Both the position numbers and the translations under genes were made by a program. From Alphaproteobacteria bacterium (lineage in GTDB: Bacteria; Myxococcota_A; UBA796; UBA2385), in assembly GCA_020632755.1 (NCBI GenBank), contig JACKEY010000007.1:1-64000 (forward strand): 64,000 nucleotides of DNA, written 5' to 3'. The notes beneath the pieces were generated by a model. That model saw only the letters and a list, made by a program, of their open reading frames with translations, searched no databases and was not told the origin of the DNA. Below are positions 27,431-35,285 of the stretch, piece after piece; the stretch's first letter is position 1, and each line of letters begins with the position of its first letter.

Positions 27431-28186
27431 TCAGCTCGCATCGGCAGCCTTCGTGCGGCGCGGCAGGTAGGTCACCCCCATCACCCCGAGCAGGATGACG
27501 AAGAGCACGGCGGACGAGCCGGCGGTGCCCAGGTCCAGGCCCCCCTTGTCGATCGGCTTGGTCAGCAGGTCACCGAAGGTCGCGCCGAAGGGTCGGGTCA
27601 GCACGAAGGCCACCCAGAACAGCCCCACGCGCGACAGGCGTGTCGCGAAGGCCAGCGCTGCCGTCACCGCGATGGCAGAGCCGATGACGGCTGCACCGCC
27701 CAGGAACCCCAAGCCGCTGTCATCGGCGAGGTAGTCGCCGAGTGCCGTGCCCAGCGTGTTGGAGACCAGGATGGCGGTCCAGTAGAACGCCTCGGTCCGG
27801 ACGGTGCGCACGTCGTCCACGGCGATGCTGCCCAGGGTCAGTCGCCACGTCACCAGCACGGCCACCAGCAAGGTGGCCAGGAGCGCTGCGCCGGACGCGT
27901 ACCCCAGCCCTACAGACCGATCGAGGAAGTCCGACATCGTCGTGCCCGCCGTGCTGGTGCTCAGGATCACCGCCCAGTAGAGCAGCGGGCGGAAGCGGGT
28001 GGACCGCAGCTGGGCCCCCAGGCTGATCAGGAACAGCCCGAGCAGGACCGCCGTGCTGAGCCCGTACCCGAGGTCCAGCGTCATCGACAGCAGGTCCCCG
28101 GCGGTCTCGCCCAGCGTCGTGGCGCAGATCTTCATCACCCAGAACGCCAGGGTGAGCTCGGCGACCTTGCCGGCGGAAGAGTCCAT
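27431..28186 (-). CDS. DUF347 (COG4705) four-repeat membrane protein
   Basis: This 251-aa inner-membrane protein consists of four copies of the DUF347 repeat, each with an aromatic-Trp start and a Gly-Asp end: AFWVMKICATTLGETAGD, LYWAVILSTSTAGTTMSD, FYWTAILVSNTLGTALGD and LFWVAFVLTRPFGATFGD. The family is of unknown function, and the internal fourfold repetition suggests a transporter or channel-like pore. It is the last gene of the sigma-54-driven leftward operon, 15 bp after the Rieske protein gene. It should act at the inner membrane together with the exported lipoproteins encoded upstream. Confidence 0.87.
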   Translation of the reverse strand: MDSSAGKVAELTLAFWVMKICATTLGETAGDLLSMTLDLGYGLSTAVLLGLFLISLGAQLRSTRFRPLLYWAVILSTSTAGTTMSDFLDRSVGLGYASGAALLATLLVAVLVTWRLTLGSIAVDDVRTVRTEAFYWTAILVSNTLGTALGDYLADDSGLGFLGGAAVIGSAIAVTAALAFATRLSRVGLFWVAFVLTRPFGATFGDLLTKPIDKGGLDLGTAGSSAVLFVILLGVMGVTYLPRRTKAADAS

Positions 28187-28201
28187 GGGATCGTACCTCG
28201 G

Positions 28202-28768
28202 TCAGGAAGGGACCCGGTCGGAGGGAGAGACCTGCAGGCCGGTGTCGACCAGCAGATCCGAGCCGTCGATCGTGACGGCGTAGGCCGGGAGTGGAGTGGT
28301 GGCGGGCCCGTTGAGTGCGGCGCCATCGGAGATCCGGAACATCGAGCCATGGCAGGGGCAGAAGGCCGTGCCCCCGGACGCCGGCCCCGCGCTCTCGCAG
28401 GGGCCGGGCGACGACAGGATCGACCCGCATGCGTCGTCGTCGCACAGGTTCACGACGCAGCATGCGTGGGTGCAGATGGCCGAGCGCGCGAAGAAGCCGC
28501 TCCCGTCCCGTCCGACGATCACCGCGGTGGTGTCGTCGACCAGGCCGAGCATCGTCTGGCCCTCGGCAAGGGTCGCCCCGTCCCGGACACGCACGACCAC
28601 TGGCTCGATCAGGCAGTAGTCCGTCGGGCCGCCGGCAGTCGGCGACGTGCAGGAGCCGGAGTCCGCCGTGTCGCCAGCGGTCCCGCCGGTGTCCCGGCCG
28701 CCGCGCCCGGCTCCGGCACAGCCGGAGCACAAGGCGGCGAAGCCCTGGAGGAGCTGGCGACGGTTCAC
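28202..28768 (-). CDS. Rieske [2Fe-2S] lipoprotein, Tat-type signal
   Basis: The Rieske cluster ligands are clear: Cys99-x-His101 in CTHACC and Cys137-x-x-His140 in CPCHGSMF, with Cys104 and Cys139 positioned for the stabilising disulfide. The C-terminal GPATTPLPAYAV is the usual Pro loop. The start is GTG at 28768, overlapping the upstream gene by four bases. The N-terminus MNRRQLLQGF...CSGC combines twin Arg with a lipobox, so the folded Fe-S protein is probably Tat-exported and lipid-anchored. No partner cytochrome is encoded nearby, so it may be a redox sensor or a carrier for the adjacent DUF347 protein; this is inference. Confidence 0.88.
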   Translation of the reverse strand: MNRRQLLQGFAALCSGCAGAGRGGRDTGGTAGDTADSGSCTSPTAGGPTDYCLIEPVVVRVRDGATLAEGQTMLGLVDDTTAVIVGRDGSGFFARSAICTHACCVVNLCDDDACGSILSSPGPCESAGPASGGTAFCPCHGSMFRISDGAALNGPATTPLPAYAVTIDGSDLLVDTGLQVSPSDRVPS

Positions 28769-30003
28769 GGCACGCACTTGCCGCTGCCCACGTCGCAGGT
28801 CAGCGGCGAGGTGCAGTCGGCATCCTGGGTGCACGCGAAGGCGCAGGCGTGGTCGGAAGGACCGAAGCCGACGGGCGGAGTCGTCGGGAAGAGCTGGCAG
28901 ACGTAGCCTTCGTCGACCCGGCAGTCGCTGTCATCGCTGCACGAGGCCATGCAGGCCGGAGTCTCGTAGGGCATCGCGACGCAGGTCGCGCCAGGCGAGC
29001 AGACGGTGACGTCGTCGCACGGCTCCATGACGCAGTAGCCGCCAGGATAGTCGTCGCCGATCTCGCTGTTGCAGGCGTCTCGCGAGTAGGTGCCACAGTC
29101 GACGGTGGTGGTGCACGCCTCGCCGACATGGGTCAGGTCGGGGTCGGGTGCGCAGGTGCCGCCGCGGTTGTCCAGGTCGCAGACCAGACTGGCGTCGCCA
29201 CAGTCGGCATCGACGGCACACGAAGAGCCCAGGCCGCTGTCGGGCTCCTGGCCGTCGGGCACGCAGTCGAACAGCAGCTCCAGGATGTCGACCTCGAGAA
29301 GCCCCGCTTCGGACTCCACCTGGGCCACCTCCTGGTCCGACGCCGACGGGGCGGCGGCGAGGTTCGCGATGGTCTCGTCCAGGTCGCCGACGACCGACTC
29401 GGTGCCCGCGACCCGGTGACAGGTGGGAACCTTGGCCTCGGCCGCGCCCTTCACCACCGCCCAGTCCTCTTGGATCCGTGCCAGATCGGCGTCGTACTCG
29501 GCGCCGTAGCCGAACCAGGCATCCAGGCCGATCCGCAGGAACAGCGCGTCCATCTCGACGATCTCGACCGGGGTCTCGGGCGCGAAGGACTCGAACAGCG
29601 GGGCCATCTGCATGTGGATGTCGTTCGCGGCATAGGCGCTGGTCTCCTGGTCCTCGGCCGGGATGGAGACCTCGAGGGTCGCGATGGCGTCGTCGATGGC
29701 GAGCTGCACATCGCTTCCGACATCGGGGCAGTCGCTGAGGCCCGCCGTCCACACTTCCTGGAGCAGGCCGAGCACGCCGGTCGCCCGCGTGAAGTCGGGC
29801 TCCCGATCGGGGAAGGCGCCGAAGGTGCTGTAGGACACGCCCTCGGCGTCGCGCTCCGTGTCGCGGAAGTTCGCAGGCACCGTGCCGTCATCGGGGCAGG
29901 CGGACGAAGCGCCGCTGTCCGTTCCCCCGGACCCGGTGTCCGTGGAGGGGGAGGAGGAGCCGCAGCCGGCCAGGAGAACTGCGAGGAGAGAGATCGAGGT
30001 CAT
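28765..30003 (-). CDS. Cys-rich lipoprotein with helical N-domain, 412 aa
   Basis: MTSISLLAVLLAGC is a lipoprotein signal, followed by a Ser/Asp/Gly linker. Residues about 45-240 appear helical, with few Cys and motifs such as NDIHMQMAPLFESF and DALFLRIGLDAWFGYG. Residues 250-412 hold over 20 Cys in repeated DxDC modules (VDADCGD, TTVDCGTY, SDDSDCRVDEG, TQDADCTS), the disulfide-rich pattern common in myxobacterial surface lipoproteins. It overlaps both neighbours by four bases (ATGA, GTGA), so production is tightly coupled to the small lipoprotein before it and the Rieske protein after it. Function is unknown; ligand binding at the cell surface is likely. Confidence 0.85.
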   Translation of the reverse strand: MTSISLLAVLLAGCGSSSPSTDTGSGGTDSGASSACPDDGTVPANFRDTERDAEGVSYSTFGAFPDREPDFTRATGVLGLLQEVWTAGLSDCPDVGSDVQLAIDDAIATLEVSIPAEDQETSAYAANDIHMQMAPLFESFAPETPVEIVEMDALFLRIGLDAWFGYGAEYDADLARIQEDWAVVKGAAEAKVPTCHRVAGTESVVGDLDETIANLAAAPSASDQEVAQVESEAGLLEVDILELLFDCVPDGQEPDSGLGSSCAVDADCGDASLVCDLDNRGGTCAPDPDLTHVGEACTTTVDCGTYSRDACNSEIGDDYPGGYCVMEPCDDVTVCSPGATCVAMPYETPACMASCSDDSDCRVDEGYVCQLFPTTPPVGFGPSDHACAFACTQDADCTSPLTCDVGSGKCVP

Positions 30004-30527
30004 GGTTCGCTCCCAGTGGGGCAGGGGGTCGCGTCGAAGGTGCCGGTGAGGGTGTCGCCCGTCGCGAAGACGAGCTCGAAGCTGCCGACAGCGCCGTCAC
30101 CGTCGGTGCTGTCGACGACGATGGCACCGCTGTCTGCGGAGATCTCGGCGGGCGTTCCGGTCGTGGAGCTCAGCGTGTAGTTGACGTCCGCTTCCCCTGG
30201 CCCCGGCGTCCGCCCGGCGGTCAGCGGGTAGGTGCCCGCCTCGAGGCCCACCAGCTTGATCTCGACCGCCTGGGTCTGGTCCGTGATGGCGGTGTCCCAG
30301 CCCGGCTCGGCGATGTCGGCGCACGGAATCGGATTGTCGAAGACGTAGACGACCATGGTCTGGTCGGGGTCGTCGGGCTCACCGATCCGCCAGGTGGCGC
30401 CAACGGTGTCGAAGGGGCGACCGTCGTAGGACCCACTGATCGAGCCTGAGCCTGGGGACGCCGTGTCGGCGGCCCCGTCACCGGCACAGCCGAGCGTGAG
30501 CAGGAGGAGAGGACAGAGTCCGTGCAT
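30000..30527 (-). CDS. Small beta-rich lipoprotein, first gene of the leftward sigma-54 operon
   Basis: The start at 30525-30527 gives MHGLCPLLLLTLGC, a lipoprotein signal, with GGAG five bases upstream; a longer frame reaching 30761 runs through the promoter and is rejected. The 155-residue mature part is beta-rich (SGSYDGRPFDTVGATWRIGE...GSFELVFATGDTLTGTFDATPC). It resembles the 209-aa lipoprotein encoded at 49520-50149 in overall pattern, so both may belong to one family. The leader of about 33 bases after the predicted sigma-54 start is short. Its stop overlaps the next gene. Function is unknown. Confidence 0.8.
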   Translation of the reverse strand: MHGLCPLLLLTLGCAGDGAADTASPGSGSISGSYDGRPFDTVGATWRIGEPDDPDQTMVVYVFDNPIPCADIAEPGWDTAITDQTQAVEIKLVGLEAGTYPLTAGRTPGPGEADVNYTLSSTTGTPAEISADSGAIVVDSTDGDGAVGSFELVFATGDTLTGTFDATPCPTGSEP

Positions 30528-30570
30528 GGGGTCTCCAGGGGAAGGCGCGACCTGCGCCGCTCTCCCCGGG

Positions 30571-30586
30571 AGCAAGGGGTGTGCCA
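30571..30586 (-). promoter_or_regulatory. Sigma-54 promoter for the leftward Rieske/DUF347 operon
   Basis: On the minus strand this reads TGGCACACCCCTTGCT, a perfect match to TGGCAC-N5-TTGC with GG and GC ten bases apart. The expected start of transcription is near 30560, about 33 bases before the first ATG. Confidence 0.85.
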
Positions 30587-30646
30587 GGCCTGGCCTGCCC
30601 CGTGAATGCCGACGGGCACTGGATCGAGCGCCTGGCGGGGTCCCTC

Positions 30647-30677
30647 CCGGCGCAAAATTGTCCGCACGCCGGCGCAA
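30647..30677. repeat. Direct repeat CCGGCGCAA, 22 bp apart
   Basis: Identical 9-bp copies at 30647-30655 and 30669-30677 are two helical turns apart and lie midway between the two sigma-54 promoters. They could be activator contact sites. Confidence 0.45.
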
Positions 30678-30682
30678 GGGAT

Positions 30683-30705
30683 CTTTCGGGAACGGCGCCC
30701 GAGAG
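30683..30705. promoter_or_regulatory. Candidate upstream activating sequence (imperfect dyad)
   Basis: CTTTCGGG-N7-CCCGAGAG is an inverted repeat with one mismatch, of the size bound by NtrC-family dimers. It is about 80-120 bp from each sigma-54 promoter, a normal enhancer distance. Confidence 0.5.
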
Positions 30706-30763
30706 GCCGTCCCCACGGCCTGATCTGCGCACCAGCGGGGGATCTGCGGTCCCGCGTGCACGC

Positions 30764-30779
30764 TGGCACGTACCTTGCT
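30764..30779 (+). promoter_or_regulatory. Sigma-54 promoter for the acidic-repeat lipoprotein
   Basis: TGGCACGTACCTTGCT matches the consensus TGGCACG-N4-TTGCT completely, with correct GG/GC spacing. Transcription should start near 30790, about 42 bases before the ATG at 30832. Confidence 0.88.
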
Positions 30780-30831
30780 CTACCGGCTGGGGTCGGCAAC
30801 TCCGCCGACACCGTCCGACCCGGGAGAACCC

Positions 30832-31755
30832 ATGGACACCAAGGCCCCCCTCCTTTCCCTCGTCACGGCGCTGGCACTGGCCGGCTGCTCCAGCGGCTCC
30901 GTCGATCTGCAGGTCGCAGCCGCAAGCGGTGAGCCCGTCTCGGCCCAGCTGTCGGTGCAGTCCGACGGCAGCCTGCACGTCGACCGCCTGCTCGTCCGCG
31001 GCACCGACGGTTCGGCCAGCGCCCCCGGAGAGGACGACGACGACATCGAGTGCGAAGACGGCGTCGCCCCCGACGGCAGCCCCTGCGAAGACGACGAAGA
31101 CGCCACCGCCGAGGACGATGACGAGGAAGACGACGACGACGGCGACGACGCCACCGCCGAGGACGACGACGACGAGGAAGACGACGACGACGGCGACGAC
31201 GCCACCGCCGAGGAAGACGACGACGAGGAAGACGACGACGACGGCGACGACGCCACCGCCGAGGAAGACGACGACGAGGAAGACGACGGCGACGAAGACG
31301 GCGCCGATCACGATGGTGACGGCGACGTGGACGACGAAGACGCACGGTACGCCACCAGCAACAGCGGGTCGCTGTCCTTCGTGCAGGGCAGCCCGGCCTG
31401 GGACGAAGGTCGGAACGTCTACAACCTGCTCGGCATCGACGTGAACCCCGGCGCCGCGCAGGTGCCCGACGGCGCCGTGCGCTTCGATGGTGGCTACTCC
31501 GACGGATACCTCGCCGCGTCGTCGGCACGGTCGAGCTCGGGACTGGCGATCGGCGGGACCAGCGAGGGCATCGTGCGGGAGTCGCACGGGATCTGGACCC
31601 TGTCGGTGCTGGGCCAGTCCCTGATCGTGGACGACTCGACCGAGATCGTCGCCGTGTCCGATCCCGTCTCGGGTGAGGAGGACGGTGATGACGAGGGCGA
31701 CGGCATCGACTGCGAGCAGGAAGGCGAGCACGAAGGCGAGAACGAGGGTTGCTGA
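30832..31755 (+). CDS. Asp/Glu-repeat lipoprotein under sigma-54 control, 307 aa
   Basis: MDTKAPLLSLVTALALAGC is a lipoprotein signal, with GGGAGA five bases before the ATG. After about 55 ordinary residues comes an extreme acidic block (residues about 65-170) of repeated DDATAE(E/D)DDDEEDDDDG units. The C-terminal 130 residues are mixed and beta-rich, ending in a Glu/His/Cys tail (CEQEGEHEGENEGC). Such a chain would bind divalent or trivalent cations without one fixed geometry. It is the first rightward gene from the divergent sigma-54 region, upstream of the kinase/regulator genes, so it is likely the main output or the metal-responsive arm of that system. No known family is recognised. Confidence 0.85.
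   Translation: MDTKAPLLSLVTALALAGCSSGSVDLQVAAASGEPVSAQLSVQSDGSLHVDRLLVRGTDGSASAPGEDDDDIECEDGVAPDGSPCEDDEDATAEDDDEEDDDDGDDATAEDDDDEEDDDDGDDATAEEDDDEEDDDDGDDATAEEDDDEEDDGDEDGADHDGDGDVDDEDARYATSNSGSLSFVQGSPAWDEGRNVYNLLGIDVNPGAAQVPDGAVRFDGGYSDGYLAASSARSSSGLAIGGTSEGIVRESHGIWTLSVLGQSLIVDDSTEIVAVSDPVSGEEDGDDEGDGIDCEQEGEHEGENEGC
31102..31299 (+). repeat. Four tandem 48-51-bp units encoding the acidic repeat
   Basis: Copies start with GCCACCGCCGAG at 31102, 31150, 31201 and 31252. The DNA is nearly identical between copies, with the first unit one codon shorter, so copy number is probably variable. Confidence 0.85.
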
Positions 31756-31773
31756 GCTCGCGACCCCAGCCGT

Positions 31774-31816
31774 CCGCCCGGGGGGAGCATGGCCTCGCGC
31801 TGCTCCCTCCGGGCGG
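31774..31816 (+). terminator. Long hairpin between the acidic lipoprotein and kinase genes
   Basis: A 16-bp stem (31774-31789 with 31801-31816, one G-U pair) encloses an 11-base loop. There is no T-run, and the kinase ribosome site follows ten bases later. It may end most transcripts or stabilise the upstream message, giving less kinase than lipoprotein. Confidence 0.6.
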
Positions 31817-31834
31817 CACTGCTATGGGAGCGAC

Positions 31835-33253
31835 ATGATGGAATCCGAGGGCCAGGGCCGCAGCGCGCATCGAGGCTGGACGATGTGGCTGGCGGTGTGG
31901 CTGGCGACGGTCGGCTCCTCGGGCCTCGCCGTGCTCGGGTCCTGGCAGCTCACGAGCGAGACCTTCGAGGTGAGCCTCGAGGGCAGCCTGCACACCCAGG
32001 TGCAGGCCCAGGCGGCGATGGCGGCGGCGTCGCTGGACCCTGTGCCGCTGGAGAGCGTCGTGGCCGTCGGGGGAGGGCGCAGCATGAACCAGCTGAGAGA
32101 CGACCTGCGCCAGATCCGGGACATCGGAGGCCTGCACGAAGTGGCCCTGCTGGGTCCCGCCGGCGCTGCCGTGACGGTCGAAGGCAGGCCGTGGATTCCT
32201 CAGGAGGCGGACGCCGCGCTGATCGCTTCAGCTGCAACGGGTGAGCCCGCGAGCGGCCCGCTCTACCAGGGAGCCGACGGCGAGATCTACCTCGCCGCCT
32301 ACGCTCCGCTGCCGCACCACCCCGGCTGGGTTGCAGCGGTGGAGAGCAGCGGCGCCCCGCTCGAGGCGGCCGAGCGGATGGAAGCGGTCCTGGCCGGAGT
32401 GAGCGCCCTGGTGATGCTGCTCGCCGCCGCGGTCGGCGCGATGCTCGCCGCCACTGCGCTGCGTCCCCTGAGGCGCCTGGAGCGGGATCTGGGATCGGTC
32501 GAGCCAGGTGATGATCCCGACGCCGTCGGCCTTGCCGGGCCTGCAGAGGTGCGCCTGGTGGCGGCCGCAGCCCGATCGCTGCTCCAGGCGGTCAGAGACC
32601 GCGACGTCGCACTGCGCCTCGCGCACGACCGTGAGGTCCGGCAGGTCTCGGCGCTGGCCGCTGCCGTCGCGCACGAGGTGCGCAACCCCCTCAACGCCGT
32701 GGGGCTCGCGATGGATCGTCTCGAGCGGGTCCCGGTGACCGAGGCGGGCGCGCTGCGCGCCCGCGTTCGAGTCCAGCTCGACGAGATCGAGGGCATCGTC
32801 GAGCGGTTCATGGACCTGGCGCGCCCCCCCGAACCCCACGTCGCGGCCGTCCGTTCCACCCGGCTCTGGCAGGATCTCGCCGTCGATGCCGAGGCGGTGG
32901 GGGTCGAGATCCAGCTGCCAGACGAGCAACTGACCCTCACCACCGACCCGAGCCTGGTCCGCCAGGCCACCCGGAACCTGCTGCGCAACGCCGCCGAGGC
33001 GGGGGCTCGCACGGTGCGCGTCGAGGTGGTGGGCCGCTCACCCGTGGTGATCGAGCTGTCCGACGACGGGCCCGGCATCTCCCCGCAGCAGGTGGATGCC
33101 CTGTTCGACTGGTTCGCGACGACCCGGGCCCAGGGGTCGGGCCTCGGGCTGCCGTCCGCGCGGAGAGCCTTGCGGGCCGTCGGCGGCGAGCTGGAGTTGG
33201 TGAGTCCCGCCGGTGCCCGCTTCCGCCTCATCCTCGAAGGAGTCCGTCCATGA
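31835..33253 (+). CDS. Sensor histidine kinase (NtrB/ZraS-like)
   Basis: The kinase has a membrane helix at residues 17-37, a periplasmic sensor region of about 140 residues (45-185) that ends in a dCache/Cache-like AAYAPLPHHPGWVAAVE strand, a second helix at 188-208 and a HAMP-like ALRPLRRLERDL. The phospho-acceptor is His280 in AHEVRNPLNAVGLAMDRL. The ATPase domain has the N box NLLRNAAEAGA, DDGPGIS and GSGLGLPSARRALRAVGG. GGGAG precedes the ATG; a second in-frame ATG follows. It overlaps the response regulator gene by four bases and should phosphorylate it. The signal is envelope-side, possibly metal or stress as in ZraS. Confidence 0.92.
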   Translation: MMESEGQGRSAHRGWTMWLAVWLATVGSSGLAVLGSWQLTSETFEVSLEGSLHTQVQAQAAMAAASLDPVPLESVVAVGGGRSMNQLRDDLRQIRDIGGLHEVALLGPAGAAVTVEGRPWIPQEADAALIASAATGEPASGPLYQGADGEIYLAAYAPLPHHPGWVAAVESSGAPLEAAERMEAVLAGVSALVMLLAAAVGAMLAATALRPLRRLERDLGSVEPGDDPDAVGLAGPAEVRLVAAAARSLLQAVRDRDVALRLAHDREVRQVSALAAAVAHEVRNPLNAVGLAMDRLERVPVTEAGALRARVRVQLDEIEGIVERFMDLARPPEPHVAAVRSTRLWQDLAVDAEAVGVEIQLPDEQLTLTTDPSLVRQATRNLLRNAAEAGARTVRVEVVGRSPVVIELSDDGPGISPQQVDALFDWFATTRAQGSGLGLPSARRALRAVGGELELVSPAGARFRLILEGVRP

Positions 33254-34590
33254 AACGCGCCCGAGTCCTGGTGGTCGACGACCATCGCGCCAGTGCCGAG
33301 CTGCTGACCGACGCCCTGCGGGACGAGGGGTACGACGCGTTGCCGTTCTTCTCCGCCGCCGAGTGCCTGGCCGAGCTGCGCTCCAGGCCCGCCGACACGC
33401 TGCTGTCCGACCTGCGGATGGACGGCATGGACGGCATCGGGCTGCTGCGCGAGGCCCGCGCCCTCGATCCCGACCTGCCCGTGATCCTGATGACGGCCCA
33501 TGCCACGCTCGAGCGTGCCATCGAGGCCACTCGCGGGGGGGCCTTCGCCTTCCTGACGAAGCCACTGAAGAGCGATGAGGTCCTGGTCCAGGTGCGCAAC
33601 GCCGCGCAGCAGCGCCGCCTGTCCCAGGCCGTGCGGGCGGCGCGCCGCCCCGGCGAAGCGGAGATCGTCGGAAGCTCCGTGGCCCTGCTCCAGGCCCTCA
33701 CGATCGCGGACCGCGCGGCCCAGAGCGATGTCACGGTCCTGATCACCGGCGAGAGTGGAACCGGGAAGGAGATGTTCGCGCGACGGATCCACGCCCGCGG
33801 GGCGCGCAGCTCCCGTCCCTTCGTGGCCGTCAACTGCGGCGCCATTCCCGACAGCCTGCTGGAGTCGGAGCTGTTCGGTCATGTGCGTGGCGCGTTCACC
33901 GGCGCTTCGGCGGAGCGGGCAGGCCTGCTGGAGGCGGCCAGCGGGGGCACCCTGTTCCTGGATGAGGTGGGCGAGCTGAGCGGGGGCGCACAGACTCGTC
34001 TGTTGCGCTTCCTGCAGGAGGGCACGATCCGCAGGGTGGGTGACGTGCGGGACCGTCAGCTGGACGTCCGGGTGCTCGCTGCCACCCATCGCGACCTGCG
34101 GGCCGGCGGCTTCCGAGAGGACCTGTACTACCGCCTGAACGTCGTGCCCGTGGCCCTGCCGCCGCTGCGTCTTCGCCCGGACGACGTGCCAGCACTGCTC
34201 GGGACCGCACTTCGCCGCGCCTGCGACCGCCAGGGACGGACCGTGCCGGGCTTCACCGGCGAGACCCTCGCGGCCCTGCGTCGGTACTCCTGGCCCGGCA
34301 ACGTCCGGGAGCTGTTCAACCTCGCCGAGCGCCTGGCCGTGCTCTGTGTCGGCGACGCCATCGAGCTCTCGGACCTCCCCTCGGAGATGCAGCCCATCGA
34401 AGACCAGGACGTGGTGGCCCTTCCCGACGGCGACTTCGACCTGACCGGCTTCCTGGAAGGCATCGAAGAGCGAGCGCTGCGCCGGGCCATGCACCGGGCA
34501 GGGGGCGTGAAGGCGCACGCGGCGGCAGCCTTGGGCCTCGAACGAAACGCCTTCCGATACAAGCTCAACAAGTACGGGATTGGCGATTGA
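33250..34590 (+). CDS. NtrC-family sigma-54 response regulator
   Basis: Residues 1-120 are a receiver with Asp10/Asp11, phospho-acceptor Asp54 (LLSDLRMDGMDG), Thr82 and Lys104. Residues 138-370 are the AAA+ domain: Walker A GESGTGKE (167-174), the sigma-54 contact loop GAFTGA (214-219), Walker B TLFLDEVGEL and RYSWPGNVRELFN. The C-terminal Fis-type helix-turn-helix includes KAHAAAALGLERNAFRYKLNKYG. The intact GAFTGA loop means it can open sigma-54 promoters, and the two consensus sigma-54 promoters of the same locus are obvious targets. It overlaps the kinase gene by four bases. Confidence 0.95.
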   Translation: MKRARVLVVDDHRASAELLTDALRDEGYDALPFFSAAECLAELRSRPADTLLSDLRMDGMDGIGLLREARALDPDLPVILMTAHATLERAIEATRGGAFAFLTKPLKSDEVLVQVRNAAQQRRLSQAVRAARRPGEAEIVGSSVALLQALTIADRAAQSDVTVLITGESGTGKEMFARRIHARGARSSRPFVAVNCGAIPDSLLESELFGHVRGAFTGASAERAGLLEAASGGTLFLDEVGELSGGAQTRLLRFLQEGTIRRVGDVRDRQLDVRVLAATHRDLRAGGFREDLYYRLNVVPVALPPLRLRPDDVPALLGTALRRACDRQGRTVPGFTGETLAALRRYSWPGNVRELFNLAERLAVLCVGDAIELSDLPSEMQPIEDQDVVALPDGDFDLTGFLEGIEERALRRAMHRAGGVKAHAAAALGLERNAFRYKLNKYGIGD

Positions 34591-35285
34591 TCCTCCTCGT
34601 GCTCGCGCTGAACGTGGCCTTCGCCCAGGCTTCACCCGATGGCGTCGCGATCGCGCGCCAGCGGGCCCGGGTGACGGAGCTCGCAAGCGTGGCGGCGCAC
34701 GCCCGGGATGACGGGGCCCCGCGAAGCCAGGTGGCTGCTGCGATGAAGGCCTACCGCCAGGAAGCCGAGACCCTGGCCGCCCTGCTCGCGGCCCAGGAAC
34801 AAGCCGCCGTGGACCAGGAACGCCAGGTGCACGAGCAGGCCCTCGCGGAGCTGGAGGAGGCGCTGGCGGCTGGGCGGCCGGCTCCCTCGGGGCGAGAGGT
34901 GATGGAGGCGTGGCTGGGCGATCTGGACGTGCAGCTCAACGTGCTCCGCCAGGCCTTGGATCTCGCTGCGGATCGACCGGACCGGCCGCTGTCCCAGGAG
35001 CTGGCCCGCGACGTCGCGGACAAGGCCGACGTGGTCGGCCTGGTGGCCGCCTACGATGGAGCGCGGCACCGCAGCGATGCCCGTGAGATCCGCTTGCGAG
35101 CGACCGTGCTCCGCAGTCGGGACGGGGCCGGCCTGACCTCCGGAATGGACACCTTGCTCGAAGCTCGGGCCCTCGACGCCGAGGCCGACCGGCTCGAGGC
35201 GCTCGCCCAGGCGGACCAGGACCGGGTCGAGCGCGCCGCGGCCATGAAGCACGAAGCAGTCGCCCTCGAAGGAGTGACGCCATGA
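34587..35285 (+). CDS. Periplasmic coiled-coil protein, 232 aa
   Basis: The TTG start overlaps the regulator stop (TTGA). MILLVLALNVAFAQA is a Sec signal with a normal cleavage site. The rest is almost entirely helical and rich in Ala, Glu, Gln and Arg, with heptad-like stretches around residues 55-95 and 195-225, so it should be a coiled-coil or helical bundle in the periplasm. It lacks a recognised motif. Position in a kinase/regulator operon recalls the periplasmic ZraP/CpxP helical chaperones, but no CpxP/ZraP signature (LTxxQ) is visible. It could link the sensor to the outer-membrane barrel encoded next. Confidence 0.75.
   Translation: MILLVLALNVAFAQASPDGVAIARQRARVTELASVAAHARDDGAPRSQVAAAMKAYRQEAETLAALLAAQEQAAVDQERQVHEQALAELEEALAAGRPAPSGREVMEAWLGDLDVQLNVLRQALDLAADRPDRPLSQELARDVADKADVVGLVAAYDGARHRSDAREIRLRATVLRSRDGAGLTSGMDTLLEARALDAEADRLEALAQADQDRVERAAAMKHEAVALEGVTP

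Larger units (their letters stand above)
30528..30831. other. Divergent regulatory region of the sigma-54 locus (304 bp, no gene)
   Basis: It holds two opposed sigma-54 promoters, a 9-bp direct repeat at 22-bp spacing and an imperfect 8-bp dyad between them. Short direct repeats of GATCTGCG are at 30722 and 30741. No open frame here looks coding. Confidence 0.8.

Noticed and set aside
30780..31256. Minus-strand Ser-rich frame
   Set aside because: Shadow of the Asp/Glu acidic repeats (GAC/GAG reads as Ser codons in another frame).
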